Assembly: GCA_041480065.1 (NCBI GenBank)
Contig: JBGOZF010000121.1
Coordinates: 1-10,159, forward strand
Direction of reading: 5' to 3'
Length of the DNA stretch: 10,159 bases
From: Fen-999 sp041480065
Lineage (GTDB): Bacteria; Pseudomonadota; Gammaproteobacteria; Burkholderiales; Rhodocyclaceae
This document shows positions 1-6,445 of this stretch, one piece after another. Each line of letters starts with the position of its first letter. Position 1 is the first letter of the stretch. The notes below the pieces were generated by a model. The model saw only the letters and a list, made by a program, of their open reading frames with translations, made no database searches and had not been told where the DNA came from. Position numbers and translations under genes: made by a program.

Positions 1-2865
1 GGCCTTGAGCAGTTCTGGCGTGTCATCCGCCAGGCCCGTCTGCACCTTCTCCGCCAGTTTCGCGATTCGTTTGAGATATTCCGCGTAATCAATCCGCTTG
101 GCCCGCAGGTCCGCGATGATTCCGTCCAGCAGCACTGACATCTTGCCGTAAAAGGCGGGATCGTTGAGGTGCTCTTTGATGATCTTGCTGCGGACGTTGT
201 TCTCAATGCTCTCCGCTATCGCGTCCCTGTTGCCTTTCAGTCCGCCCAGTTGGCTGGCGATGGCGGCGGCGATGCCCGTCTTGACGATCAGGTCCAGCAG
301 GCCGATGTTGTCGAAGGGAGAAATCTTGCGCGGTGCCGAAGCTTCGATATAGGTGTCGATCAGGTGGCGCATGTCGGCCTCGTAGGGCTTGAGGTCGAGA
401 GTCTCGCCGGCGGCCTTGCGGATGATCTCGCGCAAATCGAGGTAGCGCTTCTGCTGGGTCTTGATGCGGTCGATGTCGGCCGGGCTGTAGCCCGCCGCTT
501 CCAGTTCATCGGCGATGTTGGCGTAGGCGCGGATCAGTGCCACCACGCCTTTGTACAGCGCCGCCCGATGGGGCTCGCGCTCTTCCAGGTCGGACGCGAT
601 CTCGGTGTTGCCGCAGAAGTAGTGGATGTGCTCCAGTTCGCCCTTGGGCGGCTCCACCGGCTCGCACAGCAGGGCCAAGGCCTCCATGGCCTCGTCCAGC
701 CGTTCGCGGCCCAGCTTCAGGCGGTCCTTCACCAGCACCTCGGGGTCGGCGCCTGGCGCGCTGTGGTCCAGTTCCGAGGTATAGACGGCGATGGCGTTCT
801 CGACCTTCTTGAACAGGTCCTTGTAGTCGACGATGTAGCCGAAGTCCTTGTCCTCGCCGTCGAGGCGGTTGGTGCGGCAGATGGCCTGGAAGAGGCCGTG
901 GTCCTGCATGGACTTGTCGATGTAGAGATAGGTGCAAGGCGGCGCGTCGAAGCCGGTCAGCAGCTTGTCCACCACGATCAGGAGCTTCATGTGGGCCGGC
1001 TCCTTGACGAACAAGGCTTTGACCTTTTCCTCGTAGGTCTCGGTCTTGTTCATGCCGGGATTGGCCTCGACGTCCTTCAGCAGTTCCGTGTAGGTGTTGT
1101 AAATGAACTGCTTGTCGGTCTCGGTATTGGCGCCGACCTCCTCCAGGGTCACGTCCCTGGCCTGGGGGTTGTAGGAGGTGACGACGGCGCAGCAACCCTT
1201 GAAGACAGTCTTCTGGAACAGGGCAAAGTATTTGCAGGCCTCGTGGATGCTGGAGGCGATCAGGAGGGCGTTGCCCCGTTCGCTGGAGAGGCGCGGCTTG
1301 GTGGCGAAGTCGAAAATAATGTCGGCCACCACCCGGTCCATGCGCGCCTTCGAGCTGAGCACGTGCTGCATCGTGCCCCACTGCTTCTTCAACTCGTCCT
1401 TCTGCCAGTCGTTGAGGCCGCGGGTCTTGGTCTCGAACCATTGGTCGATCTGGTCGGTGGAGCCCAGCTTCTGGTCGATGTCGCGGGCCTCGTAGGCCAG
1501 GTCCAGGACGACGCCGTCCTCGACGGCCTCGCTGAACTTGTAGGTGTGGATGTAGCCGCCGAACACTTCCAGGCTGGTGGCCTTGTCCGCCTTCAATAGC
1601 GGCGTGCCGGTAAAGCCGATGAACACCGCGTTGGGCATCATGGCCTTCATTACCCGGTGCAGTCGGCCGCTCTGGGTGCGGTGGCATTCGTCCACGAACA
1701 CGAACACCTCGCCCTCCGTGGCGCTGGGCTGGGCTTCCAGCTCCTTGATGAAATCCTCGAAGGCCTGGTCCTGTTTGCCCCGGGCGTCGAGACCGAACTT
1801 GTGCACCAGGGAGCAGAGCAGGCGGGGCTTGGTCTGCCCCAGTTGCCGCATCAGATCGCGGCCGCTGCTGGTGCGGCAGATGGTTTCGCCGGCCTCGGTG
1901 AACACCCCCTCGATCTGCTTGTCCAGTTCGTCCCGGTCGGTAATGATCGCCACCCGGCCGTGGGGATTGTTCTCCAAGATCCATTTCGCCAACAGCACCA
2001 TGAGGATGCTCTTGCCGGCGCCCTGGGTGTGCCAGATGATGCCGCCCTTCTTCTGCCGGACGTGTTCCTGGGCGGCCTTGACGCCGAAGTACTGATGCAC
2101 GCGCGGCAGCTTCTTGATGCCGCCGTCGAAGAGCACGAAGTCGCGCAGCAGCTCGATCAGCCGGCCCTTCGCGCACATCTTGAGCAGGTACTTGTCGAGC
2201 TTGAAGCGGCTGTTGTCGGCCTCGTCTTCCTTCCACTTCAGGAAGTACTTCTCCTGGGTGCCAATGGTGCCGTACTGCAAACCTTCGGAGTCGTTGCCGG
2301 CGAAAACCAGCTGGATGGTGCTGAAGAACCACTCGTTGAATTCCGGCCGCTGGTTGGAAAGGTTCTGGCGGATGCCGTCGCCGATGGTCACCCGGCTGTT
2401 CTTCAGTTCCAGCACGCCGATGGCGATGCCGTTAACGTAGAGGACGATGTCCGGGCGGCGTTCGTGCGCATTTGCGTACCCATCCTTGAGCGTCACCTCC
2501 TCGGCCAGGGCGAAGTCGTTCTTCTCCGGCTCGCGCCAGTTGATGAGATGAATGGTGTCGGTGACCTGGCCGGCCTCGGTCCTGACCTGGACGCCGTAGC
2601 GCAGCAGGCCGTAGACCGCTTCGTTGTTGGCGTAGAGGCTGCGGCCGTGGTGGCTGGCTTCCCGGTGCAGCACGTCCAGGGCGCGGCCGATCTGGGCGGT
2701 CGAATAGCCGGCGCCGGCTAGGTAGTTCCTTAGCAACTCGTCTTCGATGTTGCTGTTGCCGGGCCGGTCGATCCAGTCGCCGAGGAAGCGATAGTTCAGC
2801 TCGTCGCGGAACAACGCGATGATGCGGTTCTGGGTTACCCGCTCGGGCGTTCCGATGCCGGTCAT
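1..2865 (-). CDS. hsdR: Type I restriction enzyme R subunit (HsdR), 3' end beyond window
   Basis: This is the restriction and DNA-translocation subunit of the type I complex. It cleaves unmethylated DNA after ATP-driven translocation. I read the frame codon by codon from the ATG at 2865 to position 1 and found no stop in 955 codons. An N-terminal PD-(D/E)XK nuclease is visible as RRPDIV (D139) followed by LELK (E153, K155). The superfamily 2 motor follows in order: Walker A TQGAGKS (K285), TDRDELD at 309-315, DECH at 392-395, FTGTP at 418-422, LTGFDAP at about 636-642 and QAICRTNR at 660-667. The C-terminal part (ENNVRSKI, then DPAFYGKMSVLLD) resembles the DUF3387 domain of HsdR. Family members are usually about 1000-1100 residues, so probably only a short C-terminal piece is missing. 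The start overlaps the upstream stop as ATGA, with a strong GGGAGGTG ribosome site six bases upstream. All catalytic motifs are intact. Confidence 0.96.
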   Translation of the reverse strand, partial: MTGIGTPERVTQNRIIALFRDELNYRFLGDWIDRPGNSNIEDELLRNYLAGAGYSTAQIGRALDVLHREASHHGRSLYANNEAVYGLLRYGVQVRTEAGQVTDTIHLINWREPEKNDFALAEEVTLKDGYANAHERRPDIVLYVNGIAIGVLELKNSRVTIGDGIRQNLSNQRPEFNEWFFSTIQLVFAGNDSEGLQYGTIGTQEKYFLKWKEDEADNSRFKLDKYLLKMCAKGRLIELLRDFVLFDGGIKKLPRVHQYFGVKAAQEHVRQKKGGIIWHTQGAGKSILMVLLAKWILENNPHGRVAIITDRDELDKQIEGVFTEAGETICRTSSGRDLMRQLGQTKPRLLCSLVHKFGLDARGKQDQAFEDFIKELEAQPSATEGEVFVFVDECHRTQSGRLHRVMKAMMPNAVFIGFTGTPLLKADKATSLEVFGGYIHTYKFSEAVEDGVVLDLAYEARDIDQKLGSTDQIDQWFETKTRGLNDWQKDELKKQWGTMQHVLSSKARMDRVVADIIFDFATKPRLSSERGNALLIASSIHEACKYFALFQKTVFKGCCAVVTSYNPQARDVTLEEVGANTETDKQFIYNTYTELLKDVEANPGMNKTETYEEKVKALFVKEPAHMKLLIVVDKLLTGFDAPPCTYLYIDKSMQDHGLFQAICRTNRLDGEDKDFGYIVDYKDLFKKVENAIAVYTSELDHSAPGADPEVLVKDRLKLGRERLDEAMEALALLCEPVEPPKGELEHIHYFCGNTEIASDLEEREPHRAALYKGVVALIRAYANIADELEAAGYSPADIDRIKTQQKRYLDLREIIRKAAGETLDLKPYEADMRHLIDTYIEASAPRKISPFDNIGLLDLIVKTGIAAAIASQLGGLKGNRDAIAESIENNVRSKIIKEHLNDPAFYGKMSVLLDGIIADLRAKRIDYAEYLKRIAKLAEKVQTGLADDTPELLKA

Positions 2866-4244
2866 TTCAGCACCTCCCAGCGTCCGCCCTTGCGGGGGCC
2901 CACAAAGCGCAACCGCCCTTCCTTCACCAGCTTGTTGGCGGCCCGCTCCACGGCGCTGACTGACTTGCCGACAGACGACGCCACGGCCGCCAAGGTCGTC
3001 TGCGGGTTTTTCGCCAGGATCGCGAGAATTTGTTCCGGCGTTTTTGCCGGCGTTTTTGCCGGCGTTTCTACCGGCGTTTCGGCGGCGTTTTCTCCGACCT
3101 TTTCTCCGACCTTATCTCCCCCAAGCGCCGCCGCAAGCTGCGCCGGATCGGCCTTGAACGTCAGCATCAGGCCGGACATGTCGAAATCGAAGACCGGCGG
3201 CGGCGCGCCATGCGCCCGGCATTCTCGCTGCATCTTCTCGATGCCGCGCCCCCAGGACTCCACATAGCCCGCCCGGAAGAAGGCGTTGGCCAGCAAGGGG
3301 TTGGCCGGCATGGAGGGATGCTTGCCGAGCAGGCGCTCCAGGGTCCAGCCCTCGGGCATGTGGCCGGCATTCCACAGCACGACCTGATGCTCATACACGC
3401 TGATCTGGATCGGCACGGCGCTCGCGTAGTCCTTGTGGATCACCGCATTGAGCAGTGCCTCGCGCAAGGCCTGGCGGGGGAAGAGAAAGGTCTCCAGCCG
3501 CTGTATCCCCCGGTAGCTGATATGGGCCTTCAGGTACTTGGTGTACAGAAGCTCCAGGGCCTTCTCCACCTGGGAGAACAGGTCGCCGTGAATTTCGTCC
3601 TGGTAGCGCAGATCGTCGTCCGTGCGGAAGAAGCCGATCTTGATCCAGGCCCCCGTGACGAAGCGTTCCGGCTCCTTACCGAACAGCAGCGCGGCGGCCC
3701 GCTTCAGATATTCGCCTTCCTCCAGTTGCAGGCTGGCAAGCAACGCAGTATCACCATCGCCGAGCACCGCCTCGTCCAGGCGGCCACTCAGGGCGGCCTT
3801 GTCGCGGAACCATTGCAGCGACGCAGCGCTGCAGTCGGCGGGCGACAGGCCCGGCAGGGGCACGCCATCCCAATGCAGGCCCTGCTTCTTCAGCAGGAAG
3901 CGGCTCAGAGCCGCGCCCTTCAGCTCCTGCTTGGTGCTGCCGCTGCGGTAGTGGTATTCGCCTTTGTAGCTGATCGGGCTGGGATAGGGCTCGACGCGAA
4001 TTTCGATCAGCTCCTTGCCCTTCTCCCGGTGTAGGCTCACGTCCACCATGATGCCGAGAACATCGCGCACCTTGTTGGGCAGGTCCTCCAGCAGCTTCTT
4101 CGCATCCTTGACGCCGACCGCCACGCCCTTGTCGTTGCGGCCGATCACCAGCACGCCGCCCTCGGCATTGGCAAAGCCGCAGACCCATTTCAGGTACTCG
4201 TCGCGCCAGGATTCCTTCCACTCGACTTGCTGGTGCTCTTTCAT
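2862..4244 (-). CDS. AlbA_2 (Schlafen-type) / GHKL-like ATPase / winged-helix protein, type I R-M accessory
   Basis: This 460-residue protein belongs to the family often labelled 'RecG-like helicase' or 'AAA_4' in databases, but no helicase motifs are seen. Residues about 6-118 form an AlbA_2 putative nucleic-acid-binding domain (VEWKESW, CGFANAEGGVLVIG, then a YHYRSGS segment). Residues about 258-345 match the HATPase_c_4 region: REALLNAVIHKDY at 261-273 as an N-box-like motif, and NPLLANAFFRAGY followed by ESWGRGIEKM at 315-338. Residues about 378-404 are a low-complexity linker of KVGE and KTPA repeats. Residues 405-460 look like a winged helix (EQILAIL, then AVERAANKLVKEGRL). The gene starts six bases after the nuclease stop, with GAGG in front of the ATG, and its own stop overlaps the hsdR start. 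Members of this family recur in type I R-M loci. The exact role is unknown; a regulatory or anti-phage role is inference. Confidence 0.88.
   Translation of the reverse strand: MKEHQQVEWKESWRDEYLKWVCGFANAEGGVLVIGRNDKGVAVGVKDAKKLLEDLPNKVRDVLGIMVDVSLHREKGKELIEIRVEPYPSPISYKGEYHYRSGSTKQELKGAALSRFLLKKQGLHWDGVPLPGLSPADCSAASLQWFRDKAALSGRLDEAVLGDGDTALLASLQLEEGEYLKRAAALLFGKEPERFVTGAWIKIGFFRTDDDLRYQDEIHGDLFSQVEKALELLYTKYLKAHISYRGIQRLETFLFPRQALREALLNAVIHKDYASAVPIQISVYEHQVVLWNAGHMPEGWTLERLLGKHPSMPANPLLANAFFRAGYVESWGRGIEKMQRECRAHGAPPPVFDFDMSGLMLTFKADPAQLAAALGGDKVGEKVGENAAETPVETPAKTPAKTPEQILAILAKNPQTTLAAVASSVGKSVSAVERAANKLVKEGRLRFVGPRKGGRWEVLK
3035..3082 (-). repeat. Four tandem 12-bp units in the AlbA_2 gene linker
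   Basis: On the plus strand the unit CCGGCGTTTTTG occurs exactly at 3035-3046 and 3047-3058. Diverged copies follow at 3059-3070 and 3071-3082, both keeping CCGGCGTTT. On the coding strand one unit encodes a KTPA tetrapeptide, giving the ETPVETPAKTPAKTP segment around residues 389-403. The 12-base period preserves the frame, so copy-number change would alter linker length without switching the gene off. Confidence 0.9.
3088..3111 (-). repeat. Two tandem 12-bp units encoding KVGE
   Basis: The unit TTTTCTCCGACC is repeated exactly at 3088-3099 and 3100-3111, with a partial diverged third copy from 3112. On the coding strand it gives KVGEKVGE around residues 378-385, directly before the KTPA repeats. 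It has the same 12-base period as its neighbour but a different sequence, so the linker holds two adjacent, independent tandem arrays. Confidence 0.88.
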
Positions 4245-4250
4245 CGCGCC

Positions 4251-5177
4251 TCAGCCCTTTACCAACTTGAAGCTGATCTGGTAACGGAAGAACTGAATCG
4301 ACGGCACTGCGATCAACGCCCAGCGCAGCTTCTGATCGTCGTCGAGGGCGATGATTGCGCCTTCGACGCTTTGGTCCGCCTCCGCAATCTGGTCCTGCAC
4401 GTAGCCCATGTAGCGGAGGGTTTGCCCGACCACCACGTCGGAGGCACGACCGCGCTTGAGTTCGACCACGAGCAAGCGCTTCTTGTCTTTACTGACGGCC
4501 AAGATATCGATCTGGCCGGCATCGGTCGCATATTGCTGGCCAACCAGTTCGCCGTTCTCCTCGTAGATGGCGAAGTCCTTGGCCAGTTCGGTTTGCTGCC
4601 AATTCGCGACCAGGAAATCTTCCAGGTGCTTTTCCATGGCGAAGGCGGCAGGATCCTCGACGGCGGGATCGGTAACGATGATCGCAGGAGCGGCGGCATC
4701 GCCAAGGAAGGATTCAATTTCCTTGGCGTGCGCCGTGATGTTGCTGACCGTTCCGATGGAGCCTGTCGAGTTCTGAAGGGTTTCGCTCATCGCCGAGCGC
4801 GCAATCTGAACGGGCAACCACTTCACCAGCCGCCGGTGGGGCAATGCCTGGCCCGGCGCGTAGGTGTATTCGCCGATGACTTCGCCGACGTGGTAGGTTC
4901 CGCTGCCGTCGGGGCAAAGTACGACATCGCCTCTTTGGATTCCCTTGGCCACTGTCCACACTGCGCCGCAGGCCAGGCCGGCACCTATCTTCGTCTTTCC
5001 GGGGTGATTGCTGAGGAAGATCGGAATGAATGCCTTGTTGAAATCGCGCCACTCATCGGGCAGCTTGCCCGTGAGGTCTTGCTCGATTTCGTAATTCACC
5101 CCGATGAAGCCCTCGGCGAAAGCTTCAGACGCATGCGCGCTTTGCTTTCCCAGCATCAGACGATAGTAGCTCTTCAT
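4251..5177 (-). CDS. NucS/DUF91-type PD-(D/E)XK nuclease with N-terminal putative reader domain
   Basis: This is a 308-residue two-part protein. The C-terminal half (about 178-305) has the pattern of the NucS/DUF91 branch of PD-(D/E)XK nucleases: MEKHLEDFL (E182), GQIDILAV (D224), VVELKRG (E239, K241) and GQTLRYMGY (Q252). All metal-binding and catalytic positions appear present, so active DNA cleavage is plausible. The N-terminal half (about 20-150) is not a standard NucS N-terminus. Its GDVVLCPDGSGTYHVGEV and HRRLVKW segments suggest a small beta-barrel of the PUA/EVE kind, which in other restriction proteins reads modified bases. That domain assignment is inference. The start overlaps the hsdS stop as ATGA, and GGGAGGA lies about ten bases upstream. 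No membrane segment or signal peptide is seen. It is probably an accessory nuclease of the surrounding type I operon. Confidence 0.85.
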   Translation of the reverse strand: MKSYYRLMLGKQSAHASEAFAEGFIGVNYEIEQDLTGKLPDEWRDFNKAFIPIFLSNHPGKTKIGAGLACGAVWTVAKGIQRGDVVLCPDGSGTYHVGEVIGEYTYAPGQALPHRRLVKWLPVQIARSAMSETLQNSTGSIGTVSNITAHAKEIESFLGDAAAPAIIVTDPAVEDPAAFAMEKHLEDFLVANWQQTELAKDFAIYEENGELVGQQYATDAGQIDILAVSKDKKRLLVVELKRGRASDVVVGQTLRYMGYVQDQIAEADQSVEGAIIALDDDQKLRWALIAVPSIQFFRYQISFKLVKG

Positions 5178-6445
5178 ACCAAGCGTATCCTCCCGGTCAG
5201 TAATGCCGCCATCATACCTTGCTTGATCTGGCGCGCCTTGGCGAGCTTGGCTTCGAGGGCGGCGATCTCGGCGTCCATGTCGGAGAGGACGGTGGCGATG
5301 GCGGATTGCTCTTCCGGTTCTGGGGCCAGGATCACCACCTGCGCAAGCGCTGCGGCACTGATGTGAACAACCGCATCGCCTTGCCCTCTGCTTGCTTTCT
5401 GCCGATTCACCTCAGCCGTGTTCAACGCATACCCCAAGAACAGCGAGTCGAAACCGCGAGGCCGCAAGATAACTATGTCCCCGCCTCCGTAGGCCTCTAT
5501 GTCATCGAGAAACGCGACGCACTTGCCGATTTCCTCCTTCGTCTCGCCGGAGCCGGCGAACAACAAATCACCTTGCCTAAGTCGCGTTGCATTCTCCGCA
5601 ACCTCGGCCGAGATCCACGAGTCAAATACGCGAATGTGGTCGTTGTGGGTCGTGTAAATCTCACCGTACCTTACGCAAGGCAGAGTTCCACTCTGTGCCT
5701 CGTCGCGCTTGATACCTGAGCCCTTGAAGAACTCGCCGATCGCTCCAAGAGGGGTCGGCACCCACTCCCCCGCAAACCCCGGCAGGCGCTTTTGGCCGGT
5801 GAGCAGTTCCTGCATTGCGCCTTGTTTGATCTGGTGCTTCTTGGCGAGCAGTTGCTCCAGCGCTTCGGTCAGCGCATCCGCATCGCTCAGGGCTTCGGCG
5901 ATGGCTTGTTGTTCGGGCAGCGAACCAGGAAATGCCAGTACGAACTTGCGAAGGGTCGCAATTGAGAACTCCAGGCGCGTTGTTCCAACCACCTCCTTGG
6001 AAATTCTGGCCTGAGTGGCGCCGGCTTCAAGTTGATGTGCAACGTACGCCCCAGAGTACTCTGGCCTTGGCCTGAGCCTAGCGAGTTCTCGACTGATATT
6101 GCCCTTGAACCCGGTTGGCACCACACCCACACGGCCGATTGTTCCTTTGATTGAGATGAGAACATCACCTCGCCGCACTCGACTCCTCGAGTATGGGCGC
6201 TCAAGCGCTAACGCAGTGCGATGAAGTGGCGCATAAGCAATTGCCTTTACGTACTTGATCGCAACAATTGGAACGCCGTTATCCGTGTTTCGGCCAACTT
6301 GTACCACTCCATAGCAGATTGGTGCATCAGGTTCGACAAGTTCTGCTGTCGTGATGCATTGCCAATCCTCCGGAATCAACCCTACCTCAGTCTGCTTGTA
6401 CGCAGCCTTCGCCAGATACTTGGCGCTCGGCTCCCTCACTTCCAT
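5174..6445 (-). CDS. hsdS: Type I R-M specificity subunit (HsdS)
   Basis: HsdS recognises the bipartite DNA target and anchors HsdM and HsdR. The 423 residues show the classical two-fold layout. The first target recognition domain spans about 20-175, with RRGDVLISIKGTIGRVG inside it. A central conserved helix follows (about 177-221: LPEQQAIAEALSDADALTEA, then HQIKQGAMQELLTG). The second recognition domain is about 228-375, with QGDLLFAGSG and the YGGGDIVILRPRG segment. The distal conserved helix is about 377-420 (EEQSAIATVLSDMDAEIAAL, then RQIKQGMMAALLTG). I chose the ATG at 6445, which overlaps the hsdM end by ten bases and has GGAGAGG about 15 bases upstream. The open frame runs 105 codons further upstream, but that part is an arginine-rich shadow of hsdM. 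The two recognition domains show lower GC than the helices and flanking genes. The target sequence cannot be predicted by eye. Confidence 0.95.
   Translation of the reverse strand: MEVREPSAKYLAKAAYKQTEVGLIPEDWQCITTAELVEPDAPICYGVVQVGRNTDNGVPIVAIKYVKAIAYAPLHRTALALERPYSRSRVRRGDVLISIKGTIGRVGVVPTGFKGNISRELARLRPRPEYSGAYVAHQLEAGATQARISKEVVGTTRLEFSIATLRKFVLAFPGSLPEQQAIAEALSDADALTEALEQLLAKKHQIKQGAMQELLTGQKRLPGFAGEWVPTPLGAIGEFFKGSGIKRDEAQSGTLPCVRYGEIYTTHNDHIRVFDSWISAEVAENATRLRQGDLLFAGSGETKEEIGKCVAFLDDIEAYGGGDIVILRPRGFDSLFLGYALNTAEVNRQKASRGQGDAVVHISAAALAQVVILAPEPEEQSAIATVLSDMDAEIAALEAKLAKARQIKQGMMAALLTGRIRLV
5217..5849 (-). repeat. Paired internal direct repeats in hsdS (5217-5246 and 5820-5849)
   Basis: Two 30-base segments, 5217-5246 and 5820-5849, match at 26 positions by hand alignment; both contain TTGATCTGG and TTGGCGAGC. 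They encode the ends of the two conserved helices (LAKARQIKQG and LAKKHQIKQG). Such repeats are the usual two-fold relic of HsdS. They can act as recombination points that exchange or duplicate the recognition domain between them. Confidence 0.75.

Noticed and set aside
169..2721. Long plus-strand open frames opposite hsdR (476 and 354 codons) and a 608-codon minus-strand frame at 506-2332.
   Set aside because: They overlap the intact hsdR frame, which shows all nuclease and helicase motifs. Their translations are low-complexity and recognise no family; high GC makes such shadow frames common.
2862..4244. Naming the AlbA_2 gene as RecG helicase.
   Set aside because: No Walker A or DExx helicase motifs are present; the RecG label in this family is a historical mis-annotation.
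3030..5366. Plus-strand open frames of 334 and 379 codons opposite the AlbA_2 and nuclease genes.
   Set aside because: They are antisense shadows of clearly recognisable proteins, with no plausible domain of their own.
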